Positions 1-11,032 of a stretch of DNA of 64,000 bases are shown in pieces. Origin of the DNA: Heloderma charlesbogerti (Eukaryota; Chordata; Lepidosauria; Squamata; Helodermatidae); contig JANEZZ010001570.1 of assembly GCA_026122225.1 (NCBI GenBank), positions 3,410,001-3,474,000 on the forward strand. Reading direction: 5' to 3'. Every line of letters begins with the position of its first letter. The stretch's first letter is position 1. A program made the position numbers and the translations under genes. A model generated the notes under the pieces. The model was not told the DNA's origin. It was given only the letters and a program-made list of their open reading frames with translations, and ran no database searches.

Positions 1-189
1 GCACCTCTTTTTTCTGCCATAGTTCTCTGCCATCCACAAGCTAATCACTCTCTGTGGCTCAAACTAGGCCATATTCTGAGCTTACCCGTCCTTGTGGCTT
101 AAAAGAGATGGAAGATCTTGGACATGTTACATTTTGTTCTTTGTATAATTTGCTGAGAGAACAATGTTTGGGTGAGACTTTAGAGAGAT

Positions 190-240
190 CATAGAATCAT
201 AGAATAGCAGGGTTGGAAGGGGCCTACAAGACCATCGAGA
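190..240 (-). repeat. CR1 LINE 3'-end fragment
   Basis: A short stretch reads, on the minus strand, as the end of a CR1 LINE: GGCCCCTTCCAACCC followed by the doubled octamer ATTCTATGATTCTATG. The same terminus is present at 54930-54990 in plus orientation, which supports the call. Only about 50 bp remain, so this is a 5'-truncated or eroded copy with no coding content. Confidence 0.8.
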
Positions 241-1417
241 TATTTAGGGACATCTGTCCACGAGACTATAATCTATCTGCTTTGTGGTCAAGATAGATAT
301 CTAACTTAACTAACCAAGACTGCACATTTTCTACCTACAGTAACTGGTGTGAGGGAAAACCTCTTGAGAGAAATGCTGTGCCTTGCCAGGGAGATTCAGA
401 ACTTTATGGTCATGACTGATTTTATATAATTTTATATAGGTAAAATGTTTATATTGTGTAAATTTTACTTATTTTAGCTAAAGATCCAGAATGTTAAGTT
501 TATTCTTTATGAACTGGGTGCATGTTAACTTTATATGACTATGTTATCTTTGTAATGATATCTAGTGCCTTTGTTAAATGTTTGTTTTGTGATGGTCTGT
601 CCGTATACAATTCAACAAATTTGAATCTCAGACCTGTTTATGAGACCATCTGGCACCATCTGCTCCTCTGAGCAGCAACCTGGACTCTAATTCTGATTCA
701 GATGAGATGGGGCTGGCTAGGTCCATCGTATCACCATCTTTACTATGCAAAAGTCTTTGGTTTGTGCTTCAGGCAGGGCATGAGGGAGGTTGCCAGGAGC
801 ACGTGAGATGGCACCATGATTCTGTTCTCTCAACCCTCCTGCCCATTCTACCACTCAATAGCAGTGCCTGTGCCACCGCCCCTATCACCACCAACAGTTA
901 AGAGAGCCAACAATAACATGAAGTTGGTTCAGTTACCAGATAATAAACCAATGCAGAAAGCACTCTGCAAACGTACAATTGTTATCCTTTTGGAACTTCA
1001 AGAGACAGAAAGTTGCAATTATTTAAGGGAAAAAAATATGGCTCTGAAAGTCTCATGTGTTCAATGGGACTTACTCTCCAGGTTAGTGTGTACAAGGGTA
1101 TAGCCTAAATTAATTAATGCATAGTTTAATCATGTGTACTGTTTGCACATATATGGGGATTATATTTCATTATCCTAATTATATTCAAAATGTTTGCAAG
1201 CAATGAATATTATTGGATTTTGTTTGCAATGGAATAATAGTCTTCTGATGCTATTATGAGTGATAAGACAATATGAGTAAATTAATACATTTTTCCTATC
1301 ATGCTTGAGCAAAAGGATACAAAATGTAATAAAATGTAGATACAAGTAGGCATGTTGAGTGGAATAAATGTGCATTACATGAGTTTTTCATGCCTGTACT
1401 TGTAATGTGCATTCATT
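241..1417. other. low-copy AT-rich DNA, nothing recognised
   Basis: Two overlapping frames of 64 and 95 codons near 707-1103 have no motif or family resemblance and look like chance. No splice-flanked conserved block, RNA gene or transposon end is visible. Confidence 0.5.
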
Positions 1418-1551
1418 GGGCTGGACCAAACTTAGTCATGCTTAGAGTAGACCCAGTGAAATCAATGAGCTTTAAATTAGTCATGACTAATACGCCCCAT
1501 TACCTTCAATGGATCTACTTCAAGCATGACTAAGTCTGGATCTAACCCCAT
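1418..1551. mobile_element. palindromic MITE, about 134 bp
   Basis: The two halves are inverted copies. The left arm contains ACTTAGTCATGCTTAGAGTA and the right arm, reverse-complemented, contains ACTTAGTCATGCTTGAAGTA, so the element folds on itself almost completely. The TIR begins GGGYT. No coding capacity. No clean target duplication was found, so the superfamily is open. Small palindromic elements of this kind are abundant in lizard genomes. Confidence 0.65.
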
Positions 1552-2034
1552 ATCTCATGATGATTTGCAAAGTACAATTTTCATTCATGTGGTATTTACT
1601 ATTAGAATTTGTGTCTATTATGAACAACTCGTTATATTCTTTGGTGCAGCTTCAGTCTGCCAATTCTTTCACATATTATTGCCTTCAAATCTTAGTGTCT
1701 AAAATATAGTATGTATTAGGGAAAGGAATGACGCAACGGGAAATTGTTCATTTATCTCGATATTTTAACCTACCTTGTTGTGGACAAACATTTTTTTCTA
1801 ATTTCAAGACATTTTATTTTATAGACAACATAACTGGAGGAAAAACAAGCTTAGTATAAAACTTCTATGATTCTTCTTCAATCAGGCAGTTATTAAAAAA
1901 CATTAAAATATTTATATAAAGAGAGAGTTGTGTATCTTAAGAAACAGCATTCAGCACAAAGTTAACCCAGTTTCAAGTCTCCAGCATTTGTGCTTCAAGG
2001 TCCTATTTTCTTTCAGCTAGGGTAAAGCAAACAT

Positions 2035-2275
2035 GGACTAGTATCCTACACTGTCCCTGTGCTAGCAGAACGGAGCAGTAATGCAACAGGAACTAGAAGC
2101 TTCTGAAACAACCAGAAACGAGCAGCAATGCTCATTGAAATAAATGTTTTCACTCATTTCCCAGGTTATTTCAGGAACCACTAGTTCCTGTTGTGCTAAT
2201 AGTCCACTCTGCTGATGCATCAGAACTAGTGGAGGTGCAGTGGCAGTATAGGATACTGCCCCTGATATCCCAAAA
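2035..2275. mobile_element. foldback element, about 240 bp
   Basis: The left arm AGTATCCTACACTGTCCCTG pairs with the right arm, whose reverse complement reads AGTATCCTATACTGCCACTG. Further in, the left arm GCAACAGGAACTAG matches the right-arm complement CACAACAGGAACTAG. The arms have diverged, so the element is old. No coding capacity and no assigned superfamily. Confidence 0.55.
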
Positions 2276-3108
2276 CCGAAATTACGTTCATGGGTAGCAG
2301 GCTGTCACTACCATTTGCCCTACCTGATCCTCTGTGGGCACATTTAAGAAACGTGTTTCTAATATGATAATGTCAACTGTCACATGTGAGGTCAGTTATG
2401 TAAAAAGTGATATAGCAATGTTTCTAAATACTGTTAACAATGGGCTTCAGAGGGGCTCTGAGCTGGATTTAGCCGATTGCATTATCTTGAGCAGTATAGG
2501 CCTACTGCATTAGAAAATATGATAAAGGAGCAAACACCTCTCCACACCACTCCTGCAGCAGGGCTCCACTTCTTCCATTCCCCTTCATTATATCTGTATG
2601 GTTATCGATTGAGTGATGCTGGATAATGCTAGTGTCACAAAGTATTGTAGTGCTGAAGTGGAAGGTGCCTCTTTTGCTCTACAGAAGGGATAGCTGGTGT
2701 AGTTAATTTACAGATTTTGTTCCTGCTAGATCGTTGATAGCAACCCCATGGAACAGAGAAAGTTCTACATGGATGCTACATGGATTCTTCACTTAGTGTC
2801 TTTACAGGTGGCACTAATTGTTTTTTTTCATTTGAAGTGTATCATTTTTCCATGTTGTCTCTGCAGCCTTCAAAGACAGCAAAGGCCATTTTTAAATTAA
2901 ATGGACACTCTAGCTAATATGGGTTTTGAACTTAAATTGTGAATGTAGTTTATGCCCTCCTTAGTACATAAAAAGATTGTAGAAACGTCCACAGACACCT
3001 ATACTGTCATCCAGAGAAATTAAACAAACTTTATAGAGAAAGACTGTATCATCAGGACTGAACCCAATTTAAAAAAACAAACAAAAAACCTAACCATGTT
3101 ATTTAAAT
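2276..3108. other. low-copy DNA, nothing recognised
   Basis: AT-rich, no open frame above 60 codons and no repeat ends that I recognise. A lone hexameric AATAAA-type signal is not enough to call a transcript. Confidence 0.45.
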
Positions 3109-3251
3109 CAGGGATGGGGAACCTTTAGCTTGCTGGCCTAATTCAGCACACTGTAGTTCCTCATCCGGCTTTGGATCCCCTGTGAGGACCCCTCCTCTCC
3201 CCAGCCCCACCCCAGATTGTTAGGAGGCATAACCTCCCCCATCCCTTTGTT
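3109..3251 (+). mobile_element. hAT (Charlie-like) MITE, deleted copy
   Basis: The left end reads CAGGGATGGGGAACCTTTAG and the right end, reverse-complemented, reads CAAAGGGATGGGGGAGGTT, a TIR pair of the CAGRGGTGGGGAACCT type known from hAT-Charlie elements. Related copies lie at 22902-23353 and 53061-53821. The core is mostly missing and no convincing 8-bp duplication is visible. Confidence 0.6.
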
Positions 3252-3764
3252 TTATCCTTTCTTTGTTGTCAAACAAAATAATATGGCTATTATTTATTTT
3301 AATAGCGAGACACACAGAGAGCAGAATTGTGTTGTTAAAGTGTCACAGCAGTACTTTTAATTATTGATGTTGCTAATGTATTAATTTTTCTCTCTGTCTC
3401 AGGAAAAAACAGTTGTAAATTTGTTTCAACTAAGTGATAAGAAACACTAGTGCCCTTGAACAGCCAGGCTTTTTTTTCTATGAACTGTTTTAGAAAATAA
3501 CATGAAAATACTGCGTGTAAATCATGCAGTCCTTCCAAGTCAATCTTTACCGTTCGTCTTTTATGATTGCAGCACAATTACATAGAAGTTAAATATAAAT
3601 CCAGTTCCCATTATACCAAGGCAATGAAATATCAAACATAACAGACAGGCATACAACACAAATTGAGAGTTTTATCATCACTACGAGTCATTCTTTCTGG
3701 AATATTACACACCATGTCCTTAGAATAAGGGTAAGCACTCTGGTGGGTCCAGGACCCATTTTTG

Positions 3765-3767
<3 letters not shown>

Positions 3768-3797
<30 letters not shown>
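3768..3797. repeat. (CA)n microsatellite
   Basis: About 15 CA dinucleotides, followed within 25 bp by a run of cytosines. On the minus strand it produces the cysteine/valine run of a spurious 84-codon frame. Confidence 0.95.
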
Positions 3798-3799
<2 letters not shown>

Positions 3800-4047
3800 C
3801 AACACCTCCTCCCTACCCCGCCCCCCCCCCCGCTGCCACAGTGCCAAAAAAACCAAAAGTAATAAAATAAAATTGTGTCCAGAGAAGCTATGAAGCACCG
3901 AGAGGGTCCAAACTGGCTTGGAACAAAATTGGCTTGGAACAAAGAACAGGGTTTTTTTTAAAGTTAAATGGTGGGGGTAGGATCAGGGGGTGGCAGTTCC
4001 TATTGCTTCATTATGGTAAAACAGAATATTGTAAGATTTAAAGTTAA

Positions 4048-4664
4048 GGCAAAAGGAGAAGGGGACGGCAGAGGATAAGATGGCTGGATAGCATCACCGA
4101 TGCAATGAATATGGACTTGAGCACACTCCAGGAGAGAGCGGAGGGCAGGAAGGCCTGGCGTGCTATGGTCCATGGGGTCACAAAGAGTCGGTCACGACTG
4201 AACGACTGAACAACAACAACAATGCGAAGAGAAAACTCCCTGGAAAAGACGCTGATGCTGGGAAAGATTGAAGGCAAAAGAAGAAGGGGACAGCAGAGGA
4301 TGAGATGGCTAGATAGCATCACCGATGCAATGAATATGGACTTGAGCACGCTCCGGGAGAGAGCGGAGGACAGGAAGGCCTGGCGTGCTATGGTCCACGG
4401 GGTCACAAAGAGTCGGACACGACTGAACGACTGAACAACAACAACAATGCGAAGAGAAAACTCCCTGGAAAAGACGCTGATGCTGGGAAAGATTGAAGGC
4501 AAAAGGAGAAGGGGACGGCAGAGGATGAGATGGCTAGATAGCATCACTGATGCAATGAATATGGACTTGAGCACGCTCCAGGAGAGAGCGGAGGACAGGA
4601 AGGCCTGGCGTGCTATGGTCCACGGGGTCACAAAGAGTCGGACACAACTGAATGACTGAACAAC
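4048..4664 (+). repeat. tandem array of BovB LINE 3' tail, 225-bp period, about 2.75 copies
   Basis: The BovB 3' terminus (final codons of the ORF, short UTR and CAA-rich end) is repeated head to tail. The string AATGCGAAGAG recurs at 4221 and 4446 and GGCAAAAG at 4048, 4273 and 4498, giving an exact 225-bp period. Each unit encodes the BovB C-terminal block (RQRMRWLD, then DRKAWRAMVHGV) ending in TGA, and closes with ACAACAACAAC. Because 225 is divisible by 3, a spurious 210-codon frame runs through the array on the minus strand. Amplification is probably by unequal crossing-over or slippage at the CAA runs. The unit carries the BovB 3' end, so it could also be a partner for SINE formation. 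Confidence 0.9.
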
Positions 4665-4758
4665 AAGTAGCTGCATGACTTACAAACAGATCAAACAGAA
4701 AATGAATGGAAATAACCTTCAGTGATTCAGATATTTTTCATTCAGATGACATATAATG

Positions 4759-4760
<2 letters not shown>

Positions 4761-4810
<50 letters not shown>
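4761..4810. repeat. (AT)n microsatellite
   Basis: About 25 uninterrupted AT dinucleotides just downstream of the BovB array. Confidence 0.97.
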
Positions 4811-4812
<2 letters not shown>

Positions 4813-7119
4813 GTTCCTTATTAACTGAATTTGAAAGAATCATTGCTGTAACCAAAACTTCTAAAGGCCTTATATCAAAATTATATTGTCAGCTGTTGAT
4901 GTTGGATTATCAAATTCAAAGCAACTTTAAGATGGAGTGGGAAAAGCTTTGTAGACACATATAGGAAGAAAAGTGAAACACAATCTTTACTAGACGTTAA
5001 TTAAATTCAATTTGTATGAACGTGAGAGTCAGTACAAAATAATTTATAATTGGTGTCTGACACTAGGAATATGTGTCCACTTTGCACAAAGCCCAAATAC
5101 AACAGAGAAGCGGCCTATTTTGGAGAGATCTGGATTGCCTACAGGCAAAGTGACTCTGATCCAAAGCAGTCTGAACCAAAGCAGGCCTATCCCAAAACTT
5201 CATACCCAGTCCAGAATTTTGGACAGTGGTTTTCAGTTTAAGACTAATTCAATACATTTTTGCATCTCTCACATGCTCTTCATAAATGGAAAAGGGGGAC
5301 GGGGGGGGGGGGAGGAGAGAGAAGAGGATTGGGTATAGTTTTGTGCCTGACTGCTCTAGCTTCCAATCAGGGAATGACTTTACCAAGGCTTTACCAATTA
5401 CAGTGTTTTTGGGAGGGATGTTGAAGCAACATATCAGAAACTGTTCAGTATTTTTCAAGGTTCTTTGTACGTTGACTCTCTCTTAGGAATAGCAATGCTG
5501 GGAGATTTCCAGAGAGAAGTTAGTAGCTGTGTGTTTTCTTTGTGTGACTTTTCTTTATTTCAGTCCAGACCAAGCCTTTCATAAAACCTTTTCATACAAT
5601 CTTATCCCTTGTATCCCAATTCTTTTAACATTTACTTTTGTTACACTCCCCTCTTCAGACATTCCCCTCAACACATGGCAAGCAAGGGGTGGGGCCAGCA
5701 GACGTGTTATCATCCACAAGAGCCCTGTTAAGGCATTCTAATTCCCGGTTTCACTGAACATGTGACAAGAGGCACACTCCAGCCCTGCCCCGCTCTGTGC
5801 GCTTTTCTTTTGCCCTGCACACATGGATCTAGGGCCCTGGAATGTGTGGAGAGCCTCCACTGACAGACAAGGCTCTCCTGTTCAAATTATCACCCTCCAC
5901 ACGTACAGGGCAATGGAAACACGTGAGGGGGGGAGCTGTCATTTCGTCATTGGTTGTCTGCAAAGCACAACATGGTGGGTGTCCGTAAGTGCAGTAGAGT
6001 GGATTTGCTTCTACCTCCCCAATTGACACTTTGACTGCAACTGCCGCCTAGTCCTCCTCCATTTCTCCTTCTTGCCTGCTCCCACCGCTCCCACCAATTA
6101 CCCTGGGGGGCCCAGCAGTGCTTTACAACTGGATTGGAGCCAGCGCTTCACCCCACTCCGCTCTGCAATTGCTGCTTCCAGGCGAATCGGCTGTGGAGGT
6201 GGAAGGCAGGCCGGTGGGAGCAAGTGAGCAAATTGGCAGCATGTGAGGTAGGGACAGGAGTAAAATGGAGCCAAGCCATGCTCAGCTTCCCGTCTCAGGG
6301 ATGCCTAAGCAGATGGGCAGCAGTGGGGGGGCAGGGTTGCAGTGGCCCCCACCTGATACAGGCAAACAAGAGCATATGCAACCCCTTTCTACTCAATCCC
6401 CTCTCCCAGTGTATACTCAAAGGAGAAAAGCATTACTGTTTGCTTTTACAAAGGCCATACTGACGAGCACGTGGGCAGCAGGGAGAGCCTTTCAGCTGTT
6501 GCCCTCACTGATCCTATCAAGGTTGGCTTCTGGGTGAACAGGCGGTGGCAGGAAAGGATGTGCCATTGAATTCAGTGGGTTTTCCATTGAGATAGCCAGG
6601 AGACTGCTGGGCAGTTCACTCGGAAGTAAGTCTCATTGAGGTCAAGGGACTTACTCCTAAGGAAGTCCTATTGTCTCTTCTATAGTGGCCACCTTTACTC
6701 AGAAGAAAGCAAGGTAGGGATCGGACTGGAAGTGAAAAGGGTAGGCCAGGAAATTTAAAGGGAAGTTCAATTTCATGCCGAGCGGGGGGAAGGGCTACAC
6801 CAGAAGGGGTAGACAGTGTGCATACAATGCTGCTGACATCTGATAACATCCTGCAGGGCTCCACCCACCAGTGTAAATGGCAGATAGTGTTATGCAGTGA
6901 AAGAAAAACTGGTTGTGTAAAGAACCAATTTAAATCCCGCAAAGAATCCAGAAGCCGAAGCCCCAGTAAATATGGGATAAAAAGCCTGGTGTGGTGAAGC
7001 CCTGTGGATCTCATGCACTTCTGGCCAGGGAATTAGATCAGGTGTAAAAAATAAAAGTCACAAATTATATAAAAATTAATAGAAACCAACGATGCAACAC
7101 AAAAATAAACCAAAGCTAT
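4811..7119. other. low-copy DNA with GC-rich stretch 5750-6530
   Basis: Contains a poly-G run near 5300, then a more GC-rich tract with overlapping 60-110-codon frames that have no recognisable domain. At 6545-6665 there is a decayed relative of the palindromic AGTAAGTC...GACTTACT MITE seen better at 10938. No gene is supported. Confidence 0.45.
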
Positions 7120-7129
7120 ACCAAATATG

Positions 7130-7246
7130 ATGCAATGAATATGGACTTGAGCACACTCCGGGAGACAGCACAGGACAGGAAGGCCTGGCATGCTATGGTC
7201 CATGGGGTCACGAAGAGTCGGACACGACTGAACGACTGAACAACAA
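7130..7246 (+). mobile_element. severely 5'-truncated BovB LINE insertion (117 bp)
   Basis: Only the last coding block and the terminus (GACACGACTGAACGACTGAA then CAACAA) of a BovB LINE are present. The insertion is bounded by a perfect 10-bp target-site duplication ACCAAATATG at 7120-7129 and 7247-7256, the signature of target-primed reverse transcription that aborted early. It matches the 3' ends at 49400-49540 and 34944-35080. Confidence 0.93.
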
Positions 7247-7256
7247 ACCAAATATG

Positions 7257-8364
7257 GCACCTTGACTTTCCACATTAATTCCCATTAGAATAAAATGGAG
7301 GAAGTTCAAAGAATCCCTTAAGAATTTAAAAGAACAAATAAAACTATGCCAAGAAAGAGAGAAAATGGGTATGTTGGTGGGCTAAGTGCTACCATTTTCA
7401 TTTTTCATTTTAACTCTAGAGTAGGTTCAAGGGCCCCAATCCAGATTGGCACATAAGGAGGAGACAGGGAGGCTTTTAAGATCTGGATTGGGGGCCCGGC
7501 ATCCCTCTAGAATAAAAACGGCAGGGAGAGATGTCACTGCTAGATTCAGATTTAAAGTAATGTTTGTTTTGGCCCTGAGCTACAGCAGAGGCAGAGAGAC
7601 TGCAGTCTCCATACACCTAATACTTTCTTCTTAAAAGCTGACAGCACCTCAGATTAAGGGAGATAAATAAGACTTCTGATTTTTCCTGTAGGCAGGTGCA
7701 GGAGATGAATGACTTCATTTGAAAGACTAGCACGTCCAATTTTTATTTCTGCAAAATAAAGGTTTTAAAATCCCATCTGCCATTGTAATTGAGGGAGGAA
7801 AACCCCAACTGATATTTCTTTCTATGCTGACTTCACATAAACTGTACTTTCTTCCATTCCAGCTGATGACAGGTTTAAGGGCTCTTGGCTACACTGGAGA
7901 TGGGTTACACTAGAAAAGACAAAAAATTCTCAATATGCTTTGGATTATTTATGCTTGTCACATTTAATTCCAACACGGATTCAGTATCAACTAAAAAGTG
8001 GTCTATCTGGGAAACTGCATAATGTCAGGCTTTTAAAACGTCAGATGTTTATTGGAGTTTTATATGGTTTTAGAGTTCCTATACTCACCAGTTCCGCCAG
8101 AGATGAAGCAGTGTGGTGAGCTCAGCATTGATTTAAAATATCTACCTATGGGTGCATATAGGGCGTACAATCCATCACACATAGGCCAGGATGTGCAGAA
8201 GCATAGCTGTGTGGTCACATATGGTAGCAGTGCATGGGCAGGGGAATCCCATTAATTTTACCTGGTGGATACAACTTGGGAGGAATATGAAGGAACAAGG
8301 TAAGCCAGATCAGTATGAGCTTCCTGGATCCTGCAAACTGGAATGCAGTTGCAAGGCTGAGAGG
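7257..8364. other. low-copy DNA, nothing recognised
   Basis: No transposon ends, no RNA gene and no plausible exon seen. Frames of 60-70 codons on the plus strand lack any motif. Confidence 0.45.
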
Positions 8365-8371
8365 CACTTAT

Positions 8372-8611
8372 TTTGTTTGTTTATTTATTACATTTCTATC
8401 CCACCTTTTTTCCTCCAAGGAACTCAAGGTGGTGTACAGAATCCTGCTCCTCCTCCTCCATTTTATCCTCACAACAACAACCCTGTGAGGTAGGTTGGGC
8501 TGAGAGTCTGTGACTGGCCCAAAGTCACCCATGGCTGAATGGGGACTAGAACCCAGATCTCCCAACTCCCAGTCCAGCACTCTAGCCACTACACCACACT
8601 GGCTCTCCCCA
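8372..8611 (-). mobile_element. tRNA-derived SINE (CORE/MIR-like, squamate type)
   Basis: Read on the minus strand, the 5' head is tRNA-like with an A box (TGGTGTAGTGGCTAGAGT) and a B box (GGTTCTAGTCCCC). Next comes a CORE-like block (GTGACTTTGGGCCAGTCAC, then CCTCACAGGGTTGTTGTGAG), then an L2-like 3' tail ending GGGATAGAAATGTAATAAAT. A 7-bp target duplication CACTTAT flanks it at 8365-8371 and 8612-8618. The tail implies mobilisation by L2-clade machinery. Pol III promoter boxes look intact, so it is a fairly young copy. Confidence 0.88.
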
Positions 8612-8619
8612 CACTTATG

Positions 8620-9365
8620 CTACCAACATATGCCATCTGCTTCCTGCTTTTTTACTAGGGTGGATGTGCCCATGTACCAATGGGAAGGGCTATGGCACCT
8701 CGGAATAACCAACATACTGCTCCAGCTTTACAGTTTGGCTTTCTACACACTTTTCTCATCAGAAGCAGTTGTGTGAAGATGCAAAGTTTTTGCCAATAGA
8801 GCTACATCCCTGGGAAAGCATGTGTCCATTGAGAAGCGTGTAGCTGCTCAGTTGGCCCCCAGGACATTGCCTGAATAAACATGGAATGACTACACAACTA
8901 CCTGCACTTATGGCCTCTATTTACTGAAGGGCAAGAGCATTCAGAGGGAACAAAGGCATCCCGATTTCTTCCCCTGTTCAATGTGTGGTACTAAGTTTAG
9001 TTCCCCGGGATAACAAAGCTTGAGAATGGAAGAGCAATCTAAGACCATGCAAAGAAATAATGTTCCCCCATGCATACGGCAGTGTAAAATCAAGGGCTCT
9101 GTTTTAATACTTTGCTTTACAAGCTGACTAAGGCAATTCATCTGGTATTCCAGGAATAGATCATTTTCATTTCTTTATACTCAAGTTTGTCAAATATTTG
9201 GGCCAGATGGCAGTAACTGCATGCTTGATGCCGAACTACGCAAACAAAAAGGAACCAACACACCTTCAAGATTGCAAAAAGTAGAAGGTGAAGTGGAAAT
9301 CAGTGGCATTTCACTAAAATCATGTTATTGGTGCTAATTTCTGCTAACAGCTGTGCCTTCACTAT
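8620..9365. other. low-copy DNA, nothing recognised
   Basis: No repeat terminus or coding region identified. Confidence 0.4.
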
Positions 9366-9780
9366 GAGCAGCTCTACACGAGCCTAAAATCCCGCATTTA
9401 AAATGGGGCTTTCTGCTTCCGTTTTAAATGCGGAAAATTTAAATGCGGATGGATTCCCTTTACCCATGCTTCCTTCCCCCCATTTTCCTCCTCCTTTCCC
9501 CCCTTATGTGAGCCTTCTATATGTTTCATTATACAACCGCTAGATGGCACTGTGGTTTAGCTCCTCTTATTTCTAGTTTTCCTCTTTTCATGAGGAAACT
9601 CAAGCGGAATTCAAGCGCTGTAATTTGATAGCTCATAATCTCCAATCTTTTAAAAAATGGAATAAAGGTCATTTAGTGCAGGAGATGCCCTGGAGATTCA
9701 CAATGTCATCTAAAAGACCCGCAGACTCCATGAGTAATCAATCTCAATAGCAGGATAAAAGCTACATGTGAAGAAGCCCT
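9366..9780 (+). mobile_element. decayed DNA transposon, family J copy 1
   Basis: Copies of the same sequence lie at 20844-21235 and 57778-59074, recognised by CCTAAAATCCCGCATTTAAA near one end, GCCGCTAGATGGCACT-like and GTGCAGGAGATGCCCTGG-like internal blocks, and GGATAAAAGCT...GAAGCCC at the other end. The ends are imperfect inverted repeats (gagcagctctacac versus gggcttcttcacat complement). This suggests a hAT-like nonautonomous element, but no clear target duplication remains. Confidence 0.6.
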
Positions 9781-9928
9781 ATATTTCTTGCCAAGGAAGA
9801 GGGCATTGTTTTCTGGTGGGTGCAATTTTAGGATTGGACTAATGGGGAGAATACACTTTTATTAGATATGCTGAAGGTTTTTTTTTCAGCTACAGCTTGT
9901 TATGTCATTTATACTGCAGGGATAAAAG

Positions 9929-10912
9929 TAGGGATGGCGGAGAATTCCTCCATGGATTTCAGTGAGGCCGAATGCACTGGCATTCGGTCCCCTGAAATCC
10001 ATGGTGGAATGGCCTGCCATCCCCCCACCCCCCCGCGGATCCCCCCCGGGACGAGACTTACCTGGGGCGGATGTTCCAGACGACAACGGCGGCTCCAGTG
10101 GTGGCTTCGGCGGCGGTGGCAGCTGGTCTTCCAACCAGCTGCCGCGGCCACCATTTGCAGTCTTGTCTTTTTTTTTTTTACCCAGATGTGATAGGCTACG
10201 TAAAGACTGGTGTAGCCTATCACATCTGGGTTTTTTTAAAAACGGCGTACGCAAATGGCGGCGGCTATGGCGGCCGCCATTTGCATTCCTTATCTTTTGC
10301 CGTTTTAGTCTACATAAATATTTACGTAGACTATTACAGTGGGGAAAAAGGGGGAACAAAAATAGCGTAGTGGGCGCGATTTGCGTTCCTTTTTTATTCG
10401 CCGTTTTAGCCTACATAAATATTTACCTAGGCTGAAATGGCAAATAAAAAAGGAACGCAAATAGCGCCCACTATGCTATTGCGTTCCCCTTTTTTTTCAC
10501 CGTAATAGTCTACGTAAATATTTACGTAGACTAAAACGGCGAAAAATAAGGAACGCAAATGGCGGCGGCCATAGCCGCCATTTGCATACACGTTTTTTTT
10601 TTTTACTTTGCCATGATAGGCTATGTAAATATTTACGTAGCCTATCACGGTTAAATACAGGGATGCAAACGGTGGCGGCTACAGCAGCTGCCATTTGTGT
10701 CCCTGCTGCCCAGCGGCCGGATGTCCGGCTGCGGGTGGAGCCGGCTGGTGGCTCCGCGGAATCCCGGCGGAGCGGAGCCAGCTGGGCAGGACTCAGGGGG
10801 GAGGGATGGAGCACCTCCCCCCTGTCAAGGATTCTGGGGGGAGGAACGGAGCGCCTCCCCCACCACCACGAAGCAGATCCACGAAACGGTAAGTGACTTT
10901 CATACATCCCTA
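9929..10912 (+). mobile_element. multi-hairpin hAT-like nonautonomous element, copy A (984 bp)
   Basis: The ends are exact inverted octamers, TAGGGATG and CATCCCTA, and the element is flanked by a perfect 8-bp duplication GATAAAAG (9921-9928 and 10913-10920), as expected for hAT transposition. A subterminal hairpin lies at about 9943-10010. Inside, two palindrome types alternate: a TACGTA-type palindrome (near 10184-10225, 10304-10333, 10408-10435, 10509-10535 and 10615-10647) and a GGCGGC/GCCGCC palindrome (near 10246-10280, 10555-10586 and 10666-10698). A CGGTAAGT-type octamer faces outward near each end. CpG-rich, with no transposase. Overlapping 100-157-codon frames inside are products of the palindromes, not genes. 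Confidence 0.92.
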
Positions 10913-10937
10913 GATAAAAGCTGGCCAGCATGGCATT

Positions 10938-11032
10938 AAGGCTGCAATTTTATACCCACTTACCTGGGAGTAAGCCCCATTGAACCCACTGGGACTTACT
11001 TCTGAGTAGACATGTATAGAATTGTGCTGTAA
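10938..11032. mobile_element. palindromic MITE with TAA duplication, about 95 bp
   Basis: The arms GGGAGTAAGCCCCATTGAAC and the complement of ACTGGGACTTACTTCTGAGTA form one long hairpin. The outer ends GCTGCAATTTTATAC and CAGCACAATTCTATAC (complement) are TIR-like, and TAA flanks both sides. Similar copies appear near 23570, 28085, 46860 and 63675. A 3-bp TAA/TTA duplication fits PIF/Harbinger, but the copies are old. Confidence 0.65.

Noticed and set aside
4044..4676. 210-codon minus-strand open frame
   Set aside because: It is the antisense of the BovB tail array; a 225-bp period divisible by three keeps the frame open.
8372..8611. tRNA gene
   Set aside because: A and B boxes are present but the cloverleaf is not complete and the CORE and L2 tail plus the duplication show a SINE.
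9886..10435. Overlapping 99-157-codon frames on both strands
   Set aside because: They lie in the palindromic interior of hAT copy A; the same peptides appear on both strands because of the palindromes.
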